Numbered from the stretch's first letter, positions 19,442 to 29,512 are shown. The stretch is DNA of 64,000 bases from Aquicella lusitana (GCF_902459475.1 NZ_LR699114.1:1240001-1304000), one strand, 5' to 3'. Notes: generated from the sequence alone by a model not told the origin. Made by a program: numbers and translations.

Positions 19442-19684
19442 TTAATAATCATCATCGCCAGTTGCTGTATCGGGTGTTCCCTCATCGCTGCCAGAACTGC
19501 TTCCGTTTGCGCTCATGTCATTTTGAGATGAACCCTGGTTTTGCATCGCGCTGTCCGAAGGAGCAGATTGTAGAGATCCCACATTGGTATCGCTGGAATC
19601 ATCTGCCATTGCAGGCGCGACGTAGGCGACAGATGCGGCCAACAATCCAGACATCGCTAGCATCGCAAATGACTTCATTTTCAT
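19442..19684 (-). CDS. Small secreted acidic Ser/Asp-rich protein
   Basis: An 80-residue exported protein of no recognised family. A signal peptide (KSFAMLAMSGLLAASVAYVA, cleavage after PAMA) is followed by a low-complexity, Ser/Asp/Gly/Gln-rich mature part of about 50 residues that is probably disordered. GGAGAG precedes the ATG and a strong terminator follows the stop, so it is a real monocistronic gene. Confidence 0.8.
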   Translation of the reverse strand: MKMKSFAMLAMSGLLAASVAYVAPAMADDSSDTNVGSLQSAPSDSAMQNQGSSQNDMSANGSSSGSDEGTPDTATGDDDY

Positions 19685-20107
19685 GTTGCTCTCCTGTTAA
19701 GAAATTGATATTTCACGCCCTAATTTAATACTAAATCACCGTTTTTTCTATTGTTTTTTAATAAAGCTCCCTTACCTAACCTATTCAGTCCGCCCGTGCT
19801 TAAGCCTTCATTCCTTGTCATATTGATTGCTTACTTACCTTAAACCCCTGTCGTTTGGATTGACTTTAATCAAGCTAATTTGTTATAAAGACTTTCTTTA
19901 AGGTAATGGAAAGTGAACATTTTTACAGATTATTAATCCTATATTGTTCACAAAACGAGCTGTTCGATATTCAACTTATCACTACTAAATTTAATATCTG
20001 CTCTGACAGCCCGGACCAGGAAGTTAATATGGAATGAGGCTAGCGTAAACAGTCTGCATACTGCTAAACAAAATTATTAATGTTAACTGAGTTAAAGGAA
20101 ACCTCGC
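19685..20107. other. Intergenic region, small secreted protein gene / MFS gene
   Basis: This 423-bp divergent spacer carries the promoters of both neighbours and is AT-rich. A loose inverted repeat (GTGAACA at 19913 and TGTTCAC at 19945, 25-nt spacer) is the only symmetry I noticed. No gene or RNA is supported. Confidence 0.4.
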
Positions 20108-21475
20108 ATGATGGCAAAAAACCGCGCTATGACGTTTTCCTTTTTGAAATCCGCTTACCCGTGGTTGATCGTTTGTTGTGGCATGTTATTTTATTGCTAC
20201 AATTATTTTCTCCGCGTCTCTCCAAGCGTCATGCAAAACGAACTCTCCCAGGCTTTTCATATGAAAGCCGTGCAATTTGGAACACTTGCAGCATTTTATT
20301 ACTATGCTTATACGCCCATGCAAGTACCCGCCGGCATGATTTACGACAAATTTGGAGTGCGTTTTGTTTTATGTTTGGCATCATTAATGGCCGTAGCCGG
20401 GCTAGCTGTATTTATTAGCGCTGACAGCTATTTTGTTGCAGGATGCGGGCGATTCATGATTGGACTTGGCTGCGCATTTGCCTACATAGGAACCTTAAAA
20501 CTGGCGTCTATCTGGTTGCCACCTAACCGCTTTGCAACAGTTGCAGGACTGACCACTGCCATCGGCATGACTTCTGGCGCGCTGGCGCAAACCTATCTGA
20601 CGCATGTAGTCGAAGCAATTGGCTATCAGCATGCGCTGCGCGGTGCACTTGTTGCAGGTGTAATATTAAGCCTCATTGTGCTTTTTCTAGTAAGAAACCG
20701 GCCTAAATCTGAAAATGCAATTGCCGAAATGCAAGCGCCGCTCGACATAAAGCAGTTATTCAGCGCCTTGCGCATCATTTTTACCAATCCACAAATGTGG
20801 TTAATCGGATTAATCGGCTGTTTACTTTACTTACCCTCCTCTGTTTTTCTTGATCTCTGGGGCATTCCCTATCTTGAAGCCGTTTATCAATTGACTCCTG
20901 AACAAGCTGTCACTATCTCCAGTTATACTTTTTATGGCTGGATTATTTCCGGCCCGATCATTGGTGCTTTTTCAGATAAAATCAAACGCCGAAAAATGCC
21001 TTTAACAGCCACCGGCTTTTTCGCAGCATTGCTGCTTTGTGTTGTATTTTATATACCGGGCCTCAATGTTTCGGGACTCTACATGATTTTCTTTATTATT
21101 GGTTTCTGTTGCGGCGCACACCCACTTTGCTTTGCACTAGGTAAAGAAAGTAATCCCATTCAAATATCTGGAACATCCGTTGCCGTCACAAACATGCTCA
21201 TCATGGCAGGTGGAGCAATCTTTCAGCCTGTCGTAGGCGAACTGCTGGATTTACACACATCCAGCCCTGTGGGCGTCAACGGCCTGCCCGTTTACACGGC
21301 CAGCGATTATACTTTCGCTCTTAGCGTTATACCGCTGGGTGTTGCGTTAGGTATTTTTCTTTCCCTATTTGTCAAAGAAACTTACTGCGAATCACAAGCC
21401 AAAGAATCTGATGAGCAAATCTTTATAAACAAACCCCTCTCTGATCTGGAAGCGGAAGCAGAGGCAGCTAAATAA
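20108..21475 (+). CDS. MFS transporter
   Basis: A 455-residue, 12-helix major facilitator. The N-terminal half has YNYFLRVSPSVMQNEL, the loop-2/3 motif GMIYDKFGVRFVL and GRFMIGLGCAFAYIGTLKLA; the second half has GAFSDKIKRRKMPLTATGFF. The substrate is not evident. Legionella and Coxiella encode many MFS porters used for amino acids or other nutrients inside the host, but that is only background here. AAAGGA precedes the ATG. The C-terminus is charged and cytoplasmic. Confidence 0.9.
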   Translation: MMAKNRAMTFSFLKSAYPWLIVCCGMLFYCYNYFLRVSPSVMQNELSQAFHMKAVQFGTLAAFYYYAYTPMQVPAGMIYDKFGVRFVLCLASLMAVAGLAVFISADSYFVAGCGRFMIGLGCAFAYIGTLKLASIWLPPNRFATVAGLTTAIGMTSGALAQTYLTHVVEAIGYQHALRGALVAGVILSLIVLFLVRNRPKSENAIAEMQAPLDIKQLFSALRIIFTNPQMWLIGLIGCLLYLPSSVFLDLWGIPYLEAVYQLTPEQAVTISSYTFYGWIISGPIIGAFSDKIKRRKMPLTATGFFAALLLCVVFYIPGLNVSGLYMIFFIIGFCCGAHPLCFALGKESNPIQISGTSVAVTNMLIMAGGAIFQPVVGELLDLHTSSPVGVNGLPVYTASDYTFALSVIPLGVALGIFLSLFVKETYCESQAKESDEQIFINKPLSDLEAEAEAAK

Positions 21476-21489
21476 ATTTTCATTTCTCG

Positions 21490-21522
21490 CCGTCGTCCCG
21501 CTGACAAGCAGCGGGACGACGG
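21490..21522. repeat. Perfect inverted repeat between convergent genes
   Basis: 13-bp arms CCGTCGTCCCGCT (21490-21502) and AGCGGGACGACGG (21510-21522) with a 7-nt loop, 14 nt after the MFS stop codon. No T-tract follows. A decayed GCTACGCTCAGGATGAC fragment (about 21541-21557) adjoins it and belongs to the repeat family at 8611-9267, so this may be a remnant of the same element. Confidence 0.65.
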
Positions 21523-21546
21523 TGCGGACAGTAATGTGCGCTACGC

Positions 21547-22719
21547 TCAGGATGACGGCCCTTTCTGTAGCGCCTTTGGCAAGAGGCTATCCAATGCAGA
21601 TTCGCTCGAATTTCTGCGCAATTTGGACCTAAAAAAAACAATCCCATCCTGGCTTGCCGGTTTTTTTTGAAACTCAACAACAGATTGAATGATTTTTTGC
21701 TTTGTCATCGCTTGAGCGTCAAAGCTAGAAAAACTTTGGCTTCTAAAAAAACGCTGTTGATGCAATAACGGATCCTGTTTTAGATGGTGCACAATCGGGA
21801 GGGCAGTTTCACATTCATCGAGATTTAGATCATCAAAATTATCCAACGCCATCACGTTATCTTCACTTTTCGCTTCATGCTTCGGCGCATACTGCGACTT
21901 CCACTCGGGAATAAATTTTCTAATATAAGTCGATTTGTCTTCGTTGCCTACATAGACAATAGCAGAACATTCATCTTGCTCTTTTGGCTTTTCGCCTATC
22001 CTGACCTGAATCTCATGAAAGTGAGCGGCATTACCGTGGTGATGAAAAGACAACAGATATTGATGGTTAAAAGGACCGCAGAGAATATTATCATGCTGTT
22101 TACCATAAAATATCCGCTGATACTGAAATGAATATCCAAGCAGTTGCAATTCCTCCAATATGGATGCCATTTTGTCAGGATACAGGCTTAAACGGGTTAC
22201 GCCGGATAAGTAATTCAACAAAGGACCGAAATCGGCTTGCGGATCATGCATCGTGATTTGACAACTCGCTAAATCAATTTCCATTAAAACAATATGACGT
22301 TTTTGAACCCATTTTTGTATCCAGGTTGGCAAGGCAACATTCACCGGCAATTCCAGAACCCCCCTGCATTGTCGCACAGGCACAAGAAGAACCGCATCGC
22401 TAGTCTGGTTCGGCTTTAAAAACATCTGCAAAAATTGCTTCAGTAAATCGCCTATAAAAGGCAACTCCATCTGATTGCCCAAGGTGCCTGAATCTTTAGA
22501 GGGAGGAAAAGTGATTATTTTTTTATGACGATGCGGCTGTTCAATCACATAATAAGTAATCGAGCTGCCGCTGGAACTTGCGCTCTTTTGCATTTCCAAC
22601 GTCATTTCAGTAACGAGCGACCCTTTGGCTTTTTCATTCCGTGCCAATTGAGCAATAAGATCGCGAATGTCTGAAGGAGCAAAACGAAACCGTGTCCCCA
22701 ATGTTCTGGTATCACTCAC
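21547..22719 (-). CDS. Ulp1-like (clan CE) cysteine protease, candidate effector
   Basis: A 390-residue protein without signal peptide. Residues 141-217 show a clan CE catalytic arrangement: RHIVLMEIDL (His142), ITMHDPQ (Asp159), then KQHDNILCGPF (Gln208, Cys214). The His-Asp gap of 17 and Gln-Cys gap of 6 equal those of yeast Ulp1 (His514, Asp531, Gln574, Cys580). Clan CE enzymes cleave SUMO, NEDD8 or ubiquitin, or acetylate host proteins, and are typical secreted effectors of intracellular bacteria. The C-terminal 150 residues are polar, Ser/Lys-rich and probably hold the secretion signal. No PmrA box was found upstream. The family call comes from motif spacing, not a search. Confidence 0.75.
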   Translation of the reverse strand: MSDTRTLGTRFRFAPSDIRDLIAQLARNEKAKGSLVTEMTLEMQKSASSSGSSITYYVIEQPHRHKKIITFPPSKDSGTLGNQMELPFIGDLLKQFLQMFLKPNQTSDAVLLVPVRQCRGVLELPVNVALPTWIQKWVQKRHIVLMEIDLASCQITMHDPQADFGPLLNYLSGVTRLSLYPDKMASILEELQLLGYSFQYQRIFYGKQHDNILCGPFNHQYLLSFHHHGNAAHFHEIQVRIGEKPKEQDECSAIVYVGNEDKSTYIRKFIPEWKSQYAPKHEAKSEDNVMALDNFDDLNLDECETALPIVHHLKQDPLLHQQRFFRSQSFSSFDAQAMTKQKIIQSVVEFQKKPASQDGIVFFRSKLRRNSSESALDSLLPKALQKGPSS

Positions 22720-22774
22720 AGGCTATCCCTAGTGTTTATGTCTATCGCTGCTTAAAATTGTGAACGATTTAACT

Positions 22775-23716
22775 TCAAATCCATTCCCGCTCTCGTAAAA
22801 AAGCCTCGTAGAGACTTGCTTCACTCGAACCTGGTTCGGGTTGATAATCATAATGCCAGGCAACGAGTGGCGGCAAGGACATCAGAATAGACTCGGTGCG
22901 GCCGCCCGATTGCAGACCAAACAGCGTACCGCGATCATATAATAAGTTAAATTCCACATAGCGTCCGCGGCGATAAACCTGAAAATCCCGCTCTTTCTGG
23001 CCAAAGTGATGATCTTTGCGTCTGGATAAAATGGGCTGATAGGCTTTTATAAAATGGTCACCAACACGCTGCATAAAAGCAAATGAGCGTTCAAAACCCC
23101 ATTCATTGAGATCATCAAAAAAAATCCCGCCAATGCCCCGGGGTTCATTACGATGCTTGAGAAAAAAGTACTGGTCACACCATTTTTTAAATGCAGCATA
23201 CACATCGGGGCCAAAAGGATCACACGCTGCTTTGGCTGTTTTATGCCAATGCACACAATCTTCAACAAAACCATAGTAAGGCGTCAGATCAAAGCCGCCA
23301 CCGAACCACCAGACTGGAAGTTGACCTGGTTTCTCGACCAGAATAAAACGCACGTTCATATGGCAAGTTGGCACATAAGGATTGGATGGATGAATCACGA
23401 CTGACACACCAATTGCCTGAAAAGTAGAATCAGCTAACTCAGGTCGCCTTGCAGTTGCCGCCTGCGGTAACTGTAATCCGTGCACATGCGAAAAATTCAC
23501 CCCTGCTTTTTCAATAACCTCACCCGCCAGCACACGCGTTAAACCACCGCCGCCTTCCTTATGGGACCATTTGTCTTTCAGAAAGTTTTTACCATCTTCC
23601 TCTTCCAGAAAATGGCAAATGCGGTTTTGCAGATCTAGTAAATAGGATTTAACAAGCGGAATCACACTCGCAGATTCAACTTGTTCAAGTGTGTTAGAAG
23701 CCATCTTCAGTGCCAT
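22775..23716 (-). CDS. hemF: Oxygen-dependent coproporphyrinogen III oxidase
   Basis: Converts coproporphyrinogen III to protoporphyrinogen IX in haem synthesis, using O2. The 313-residue protein shows [53 protein letters not shown] and [33 protein letters not shown], all standard HemF blocks. Its start region overlaps the hidden cydX gene: ATG at 23716 (23-nt overlap) or 23704 (11-nt overlap). The haem needed by the bd oxidase encoded upstream makes this link sensible. Confidence 0.96.
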   Translation of the reverse strand: MALKMASNTLEQVESASVIPLVKSYLLDLQNRICHFLEEEDGKNFLKDKWSHKEGGGGLTRVLAGEVIEKAGVNFSHVHGLQLPQAATARRPELADSTFQAIGVSVVIHPSNPYVPTCHMNVRFILVEKPGQLPVWWFGGGFDLTPYYGFVEDCVHWHKTAKAACDPFGPDVYAAFKKWCDQYFFLKHRNEPRGIGGIFFDDLNEWGFERSFAFMQRVGDHFIKAYQPILSRRKDHHFGQKERDFQVYRRGRYVEFNLLYDRGTLFGLQSGGRTESILMSLPPLVAWHYDYQPEPGSSEASLYEAFLREREWI

Positions 23717-23801
23717 TTGTTTCTAATTCCAGCCATAAAGCATTAAAAACCGCGAAACTGCATGCAAATGCAGTACCTAAAATCCAAGCAAAATACCACA
23801 T
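23694..23801 (-). CDS. cydX: Cytochrome bd oxidase small subunit CydX
   Basis: A 35-residue gene. It reads [20 protein letters not shown] followed by [10 protein letters not shown] and a short acidic tail. This is the CydX/YbgT pattern: a W-Y-F-AW-LG-x-x-x-A single transmembrane helix with a conserved Glu after it. CydX stabilises the CydAB haems. GGGAG lies 9 nt upstream of the ATG. It follows cydB by 62 nt and overlaps the start of hemF by 11-23 nt, so the order is cydA-cydB-cydX-hemF. Confidence 0.93.
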   Translation of the reverse strand: MWYFAWILGTAFACSFAVFNALWLELETNGTEDGF

Positions 23802-23863
23802 ATTGTCATCTCCCAATATCTTAATCGCATCAACTTCCTTGCTGCCAAGCTTACAATAAGCCT

Positions 23864-25009
23864 TTAGTAAGCGGAATGATTTACATCATGTTCGATGGAT
23901 TCCTTGTCCACTTTGCCACGCAGCGCATAGTACACCCAGGACGTATACAGCAAAATAATAGGCATAAAGATAACTACGGCAAATAACATCATTAACAGCG
24001 TCAGCCGGCTTGAAGAAGCGTCCCATACTAACAGGCTGGATGACACATGGGTGGATGAAGGCAGAATAAACGGAAACATGCTTACACCCACTGTCGCAAT
24101 AATACCGATGATGCTGAGACTGCTGCATATAAATGCGAAACGGCTGCTTCCCCATCGGGCAGTTAACAAAGCGCCCAATGCACCGATGAACCCCAACAGA
24201 GGAGCGACCATTGCAAAAGGATACCGGGTGTAATTATCGAGCCAGGCACCCACTTTAGGTATCACTGCCTTATGGATGGGATTGGAATCGCCAAAAGGAT
24301 CAATGCTACCTGACGTTTCATAACCATATAATCCATAGGCAACCCATATTCCGCCGATCGCAAACAAAATAATCAGCGCGAGGGCAGCAATACGCGACCA
24401 AAAAATAGCTCTGTCGCGAATTGCATTCTCCGTTTTAATGCCCAGATACAGGCCGCCATGCATCACGAGCATGGCGAGACTTGTTATTCCGCATAGCCAA
24501 GTGAAGGGATGAAAAAGATCGATGAACGTGCCTGAATACGTAATACGCAACTCTTCATCAAAATAAAAGGGCACGCCGCTTAACACATTTCCGACCAGAA
24601 TACCGAAAATCAACGCAGGGCATAATCCGCCAGCAAACACGACCCAATCCCAGAAGCGCCGCCAAAATTGATTCGGTAACTTACTGCGATATTTAAAGCT
24701 GACCGGGCGAGAGATTCCCATGGTTAACAAGAGCAGCAATATTAGAAAATAAAACCCGGAAAAAGCAACTGCATACACAAAAGGCCACGCAGCGAACAAC
24801 GCGCCTGCACCCAATATAATCCAGACTTGATTGCCTTCCCAGAAAGGCCCGATGGAATTTAAAACAATGCGCTTTTCTGTTTCATTTCGGGCCACTAGCG
24901 GCAAAAGTACGGCTGCACCAAAATCAAAACCGTCCGTCACCGCAAAGCCTGTTAGTAACACACCGATTAAGAGCCACCAAATCAAACGCAAGATTTCGAT
25001 ATCCAGCAT
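23864..25009 (-). CDS. cydB: Cytochrome bd ubiquinol oxidase subunit II
   Basis: A 381-residue inner-membrane subunit of the quinol oxidase, with eight to nine helices. Family blocks include GFAVTDGFDFGAAVLLPLVA near the N-terminus, GPFWEGNQVWIILGAGALFAAWP and RPVSFKYRSK. With CydA it reduces O2 with high affinity and without proton pumping. It starts 1 nt after the cydA stop codon, so translation is coupled. Confidence 0.96.
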   Translation of the reverse strand: MLDIEILRLIWWLLIGVLLTGFAVTDGFDFGAAVLLPLVARNETEKRIVLNSIGPFWEGNQVWIILGAGALFAAWPFVYAVAFSGFYFLILLLLLTMGISRPVSFKYRSKLPNQFWRRFWDWVVFAGGLCPALIFGILVGNVLSGVPFYFDEELRITYSGTFIDLFHPFTWLCGITSLAMLVMHGGLYLGIKTENAIRDRAIFWSRIAALALIILFAIGGIWVAYGLYGYETSGSIDPFGDSNPIHKAVIPKVGAWLDNYTRYPFAMVAPLLGFIGALGALLTARWGSSRFAFICSSLSIIGIIATVGVSMFPFILPSSTHVSSSLLVWDASSSRLTLLMMLFAVVIFMPIILLYTSWVYYALRGKVDKESIEHDVNHSAY

Positions 25010-25010
25010 A

Positions 25011-26609
25011 TTATCGCTCCGCTTTTATCAGATTTTTTGCAGAAGGCTCGGTTTGTTTAGGATGTACGCTGAAATCTTCAGGCTTAAAGATATTCTCCGG
25101 GCCTAGACGTATATATTTCACCATCAAATACAGTTCCACCACCGCGAGTGCCGAATAAAACAAAATAAAGCCGGCTAGCGAAAGCCACACGTCACCCGCT
25201 GTCAAACTGGAAGCGCCCATAAAGGTAGGCAACAATCCATCCACGACCCATGGCTGTCGGCCATATTCAGCAACGACCCACCCCATTTCAGCGGCAAGCC
25301 AGGGAAGTGGCAAACTAAGCAAGGCAATCCATAAAAACCATTTATGGTTAGCAATACGGCGGCGTACAGCCAGATAAAATGCTACAGCAAAGAGCAGAAT
25401 AAAATATAAACCGCATGCAACCATCACGCGAAAAGTCCAAAACAGGGTAAACACATCAGGGACTGTATACCAGGCAGCCTGTTCAATCTGCTCAGGTGTC
25501 GCGCGGATCACGTCATCGGTGAAACGTTTCAATAAAAAGCCATAACCAATATTTTGCTCGTTTGCAGCCAAGATATCTTCTGCCCGCCTGTCAGCCGGAT
25601 CGATTCGCAGCGTATCCAGAGCATGGTAAGCAAGAATCCCACTCCGTATTCTGTCGCGCGCTTCCTCAACCAGATCAAAAATACCATACACCGGCTGGCT
25701 GATTGAGCGTGTCGCGATCAACCCCAAAAGGTAAGGAATCTTCAGGGTGTATTTTGTAATGCGTTCCTTTTGATCCGGTATACCCACGACAGTGAGCGGA
25801 GCGGGCGCAGGCTCTGTATCCCACATGCCTTCGATAGCAGCTACTTTCATTTTCTGGTTGAGACCAGCGAGATAACCACTTTCATCTCCAAGCACCACCA
25901 CGCACAGGGCGGAAGCGAGTCCAAAAGCAGCCGCTATCGTCATTGAGCGCTTGGCGAGAGCCACATTGCGTCCGCGCAAGAGGAAATAAGCGCTGATCGA
26001 AAGCACGAACATCGCACCCGTCACATAACCTGCACTGATAGTGTGTACAAATTTGGCTTGGGCCACTTCGCTAAATATGACACTGTAAAAATCATACAGC
26101 TCCATGCGCATGGTTCTGAAATTAAAATGAGCGCCCACCGGATCTTGCATCCAGGCGTTCGCGATCAGAATCCACAGTGCAGAAAAACTCGCGCCGGCCG
26201 CCATCATCCAGGTCACGATCAAGTGTGCCCCTTTGGAAATGCGGTCCCAGCCAAAAAAGAAAATGCCAATGAAAGTCGCTTCCAGAAAAAAAGCCATCAG
26301 GCCTTCGATTGCAAGTGGGGCGCCAAACACATCACCAACGTAATGCGAATAGTAGGCCCAGTTCGTTCCAAATTGAAATTCAAGCGTCACGCCTGTCGCC
26401 ACACCCATCGCGACATTGATACCGAAAAGGAGGCCCCAGTATTGTGTCATCGTGCGCCAGATAGGACGATTGGTCATGAAATAAACGGTTTCCATGATAC
26501 CAAGCATGGTGGATAAGCCGAGCGTCAAAGGAACAAACAAGAAGTGATAGAGGGCGGTCATGCCAAACTGAAAACGAGAAAGAAGTACCACATCGCTTGC
26601 AGGTAACAT
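25011..26609 (-). CDS. cydA: Cytochrome bd ubiquinol oxidase subunit I
   Basis: The haem b558/b595/d-bearing subunit. The product has 532 residues if translation starts at 26609 (MLPASDVVLLSRFQFGMTAL), where AAAAGGA lies 8 nt upstream; an upstream in-frame Met at 26684 adds 25 residues without support. Signature parts: SRFQFGMTALYHFLFVPLTL with the haem ligand His, VTGVTLEFQFGTNW, the quinol-binding loop (KMKVAAIEGMWDTEPAPAP), and GRQPWVVDGLLPT. First gene of cydABX-hemF. Confidence 0.96.
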   Translation of the reverse strand: MLPASDVVLLSRFQFGMTALYHFLFVPLTLGLSTMLGIMETVYFMTNRPIWRTMTQYWGLLFGINVAMGVATGVTLEFQFGTNWAYYSHYVGDVFGAPLAIEGLMAFFLEATFIGIFFFGWDRISKGAHLIVTWMMAAGASFSALWILIANAWMQDPVGAHFNFRTMRMELYDFYSVIFSEVAQAKFVHTISAGYVTGAMFVLSISAYFLLRGRNVALAKRSMTIAAAFGLASALCVVVLGDESGYLAGLNQKMKVAAIEGMWDTEPAPAPLTVVGIPDQKERITKYTLKIPYLLGLIATRSISQPVYGIFDLVEEARDRIRSGILAYHALDTLRIDPADRRAEDILAANEQNIGYGFLLKRFTDDVIRATPEQIEQAAWYTVPDVFTLFWTFRVMVACGLYFILLFAVAFYLAVRRRIANHKWFLWIALLSLPLPWLAAEMGWVVAEYGRQPWVVDGLLPTFMGASSLTAGDVWLSLAGFILFYSALAVVELYLMVKYIRLGPENIFKPEDFSVHPKQTEPSAKNLIKAER

Positions 26610-26814
26610 AGTTTTAATCCTTTTGAAGGATGTAACAAGAACCAAAAACATGTATATAATACGCGATAATTTATGACTATTCACTTATTAATGCAGAGCA
26701 GCCGTGTTTTTATTTTTGTTTGCGGACATGCTGCCTTAGTTGGGTATTGCTCTGCTCAATGATAGTAAAAGTTCAGCTTCTCTTGATCATAACTAGATAA
26801 ATTGGAGACCATTC

Positions 26815-29496
26815 GTGACTGCCATTGATTCTTTCAAAACACAGCGTCAATTAACTGTAAACGGCACATCATATCATTATTTTAGCCTCCCGGCGCTGGA
26901 AGAGGCGGGTCTAAAAGGAATTTCCCGTCTGCCTTATTCCATGAAAATTCTTTTAGAAAATCTGCTGCGCCATGAAGATAACCTCACCGTTAAACAGGAT
27001 GATATAGAAGCCCTGCGTGCCTGGCTGGATACCAAAAAATCCGATCGTGAAATCGCTTACCGCCCTGCCCGCGTCCTCATGCAGGATTTTACCGGCGTGC
27101 CAGCCGTGGTTGACTTGGGCGCTATGCGCGATGCCATCAAAAAAATGGGCGGCAATCCCGACCAGATTAATCCACTTTCCCCTGTTGATCTGGTCATCGA
27201 TCATTCCATTCAGGTCGATGCTTTTGGCACTAAAAATGCCATTGATATAAATGCGCGGATGGAAATGGAAAGAAACAGCGAACGGTATTCTTTTTTACGC
27301 TGGGGCCAGACTGCCTTTGATAACTTTCGCGTCGTTCCGCCTGATACCGGCATTTGTCATCAGGTCAATCTCGAATTTTTAGCCAAAACCGTCTGGCATG
27401 ATGAGAAAGATGGGCACAAAGTCGCTTATCCCGATACGCTGGTCGGCACTGACAGCCATACCACTATGGTCAACGGCCTCGGTGTACTCGGTTGGGGTGT
27501 AGGCGGCATTGAAGCCGAAGCCGCCATGCTGGGCCAGCCTATTTCCATGCTTATCCCGGAAGTCATCGGTGTCAGATTGACTGGTAGGTTGCGTGACGGG
27601 GTCACCGCTACTGATCTCGTATTGACGCTAACACAAATGCTGCGTCAGAAAGGCGTTGTCGGCAAGTTCGTTGAATATTTTGGCACAGGATTAGCAGATC
27701 TGCCCGTTGCAGATCGCGCCACCATTGCGAACATGGCACCCGAATACGGCGCAACGTGCGGCTTTTTCCCTATCGATCAAGCCACGCTCGATTATCTGCG
27801 GCTGACTGGAAGGGATGAACAAACCATCGCGCTGGCTGAAGCGTATGCCAAAGCGCAAGGGTTATGGTATGGAAAAGACAGTGCAGAACCCCAGTTTACG
27901 GATGTGCTGGATCTGGATCTCGCCAGTGTAGAACCGAGCCTTGCTGGACCCAAGCGGCCGCAAGACCGCGTGGAATTATCGCAATTAAAACAAGCCTTCG
28001 AAAAACTGCTGATGGATGCCAATCGCGCAGGGGAAAAAGACAAGACATTCAAAACCGATGACAACCTGGACTTGCAGCATGGGAACGTTGTCATTGCTGC
28101 CATCACCAGCTGCACTAATACATCCAATCCAAGCGTACTCATGGCGGCAGGACTGGTAGCCAAAAAAGCTGTAGAGAAAGGCCTGAATCGCAAGCCTTGG
28201 GTCAAAACCTCCCTTGCACCGGGATCGCAAGTGGTTACACGCTATCTGGAAGTCTCCGGTCTGCAACCGTACCTCAATCGGCTTGGCTTTGACCTGGTTG
28301 GTTATGGCTGCACGACTTGCATTGGCAATTCAGGGCCACTGCCCGACCCCATTGCAAAAACCGTTTCTGAGCAGGATTTGCTGGTTTCCGCTGTACTCTC
28401 TGGCAATCGGAACTTTGAAGGGCGCATTCATCCGCAAGTTAAAGCAAACTGGCTCGCATCGCCGCCACTGGTGGTTATCTTTGCCTTGGCTGGAACCACT
28501 TCCATTGACCTAACAAAGGAACCCATCGGCCATGATAAGCAGGGGCAGCCGGTTTATCTCAAGGATATCTGGCCATCTAATGCAGAAGTGGCTGAAGAAG
28601 TGGCAAAGGTCAGCAGTAAAATGTTTAGTGAACAATACGCGGATGTGTTCGCGGGCAACCAGGACTGGCAATCCATGGCCGTGCCAGCGGGTGAAACCTA
28701 TACCTGGCAAAGCGAATCGACTTATATCCAGCATCCGCCTTTTTTCATGGACATGAGCAAAGAACCTCGTCCCATACAGTCTATTGAAGGTGCACGCCTG
28801 CTGGCCTTATTGGGTGACAGCATTACCACAGACCATATTTCACCAGCCGGTTCCATTAAAGCAGACAGTCCGGCTGGCAAATACCTGCAGTCCAAAGGCG
28901 TCCAGGTCAAAGACTTTAATTCCTACGGCGCACGCCGCGGTAACCATGAAGTCATGATGCGCGGCACGTTTGCGAATATCCGCATTCGCAATGAAATGGT
29001 GCCGGGTATTGAAGGCGGTATGACAAAGCATTATCCCAGCCAGGAAGTCATGTCCATTTATGACGCTGCCATGCGCTACAAGCGGGAACAGGTTCCTCTG
29101 GTGATTGTTGCCGGAAAAGAATACGGCACGGGTTCATCACGTGACTGGGCAGCCAAAGGGCCAAAATTACAAGGCGTGTGCGCTGTTATCGCTGAGAGTT
29201 TTGAACGAATTCACCGTTCAAACCTCATTGGCATGGGCATTTTACCTCTGCAGTTCCAGGGCGAGATGACACGCAAGACACTTAAATTAAACGGTACAGA
29301 AATCATCAGCATTGTCGGCATCGATGGTACGATGAAGCCCAACGCTGAAATTAAAGCCATTATTCAACGCGAAGACGGAAGCAAAACGGAGATTGCACTC
29401 TTGAGCCGCATTGATACGCAAAATGAGATTGAATACTACCGCCACGGCGGCATTTTGCAGTATGTGTTGCGGAACATGTTGAAAAACTCGCAATAA
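26815..29496 (+). CDS. acnA: Aconitate hydratase A
   Basis: Isomerises citrate to isocitrate through a [4Fe-4S] cluster. The 893-residue AcnA/IRP1-type protein has VGTDSHTTMVNGLGVLGWGV, AITSCTNTSNPSVLM and GYGCTTCIGNSGPLP with the cluster cysteines. In the swivel domain it has EYGTGSSRDWAAKGP. Translation starts at a GTG (26815) after TTGGAG, 8 nt away. It stands alone, divergent from cydA across about 200 bp, and completes the TCA enzymes at the left of the window. Confidence 0.96.
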   Translation: MTAIDSFKTQRQLTVNGTSYHYFSLPALEEAGLKGISRLPYSMKILLENLLRHEDNLTVKQDDIEALRAWLDTKKSDREIAYRPARVLMQDFTGVPAVVDLGAMRDAIKKMGGNPDQINPLSPVDLVIDHSIQVDAFGTKNAIDINARMEMERNSERYSFLRWGQTAFDNFRVVPPDTGICHQVNLEFLAKTVWHDEKDGHKVAYPDTLVGTDSHTTMVNGLGVLGWGVGGIEAEAAMLGQPISMLIPEVIGVRLTGRLRDGVTATDLVLTLTQMLRQKGVVGKFVEYFGTGLADLPVADRATIANMAPEYGATCGFFPIDQATLDYLRLTGRDEQTIALAEAYAKAQGLWYGKDSAEPQFTDVLDLDLASVEPSLAGPKRPQDRVELSQLKQAFEKLLMDANRAGEKDKTFKTDDNLDLQHGNVVIAAITSCTNTSNPSVLMAAGLVAKKAVEKGLNRKPWVKTSLAPGSQVVTRYLEVSGLQPYLNRLGFDLVGYGCTTCIGNSGPLPDPIAKTVSEQDLLVSAVLSGNRNFEGRIHPQVKANWLASPPLVVIFALAGTTSIDLTKEPIGHDKQGQPVYLKDIWPSNAEVAEEVAKVSSKMFSEQYADVFAGNQDWQSMAVPAGETYTWQSESTYIQHPPFFMDMSKEPRPIQSIEGARLLALLGDSITTDHISPAGSIKADSPAGKYLQSKGVQVKDFNSYGARRGNHEVMMRGTFANIRIRNEMVPGIEGGMTKHYPSQEVMSIYDAAMRYKREQVPLVIVAGKEYGTGSSRDWAAKGPKLQGVCAVIAESFERIHRSNLIGMGILPLQFQGEMTRKTLKLNGTEIISIVGIDGTMKPNAEIKAIIQREDGSKTEIALLSRIDTQNEIEYYRHGGILQYVLRNMLKNSQ

Positions 29497-29512
29497 GCAT
29501 TTCACAACGAAA

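Noticed and set aside
19913-19951. GTGAACA/TGTTCAC inverted repeat upstream of the MFS gene as operator
   Set aside because: Seven-bp arms with a 25-nt spacer in AT-rich DNA are weak evidence on their own.
22720-22775. Possible PmrA box upstream of the Ulp1-like protease gene
   Set aside because: Two TTAA motifs occur on the minus strand but 17 nt apart, outside the required register.
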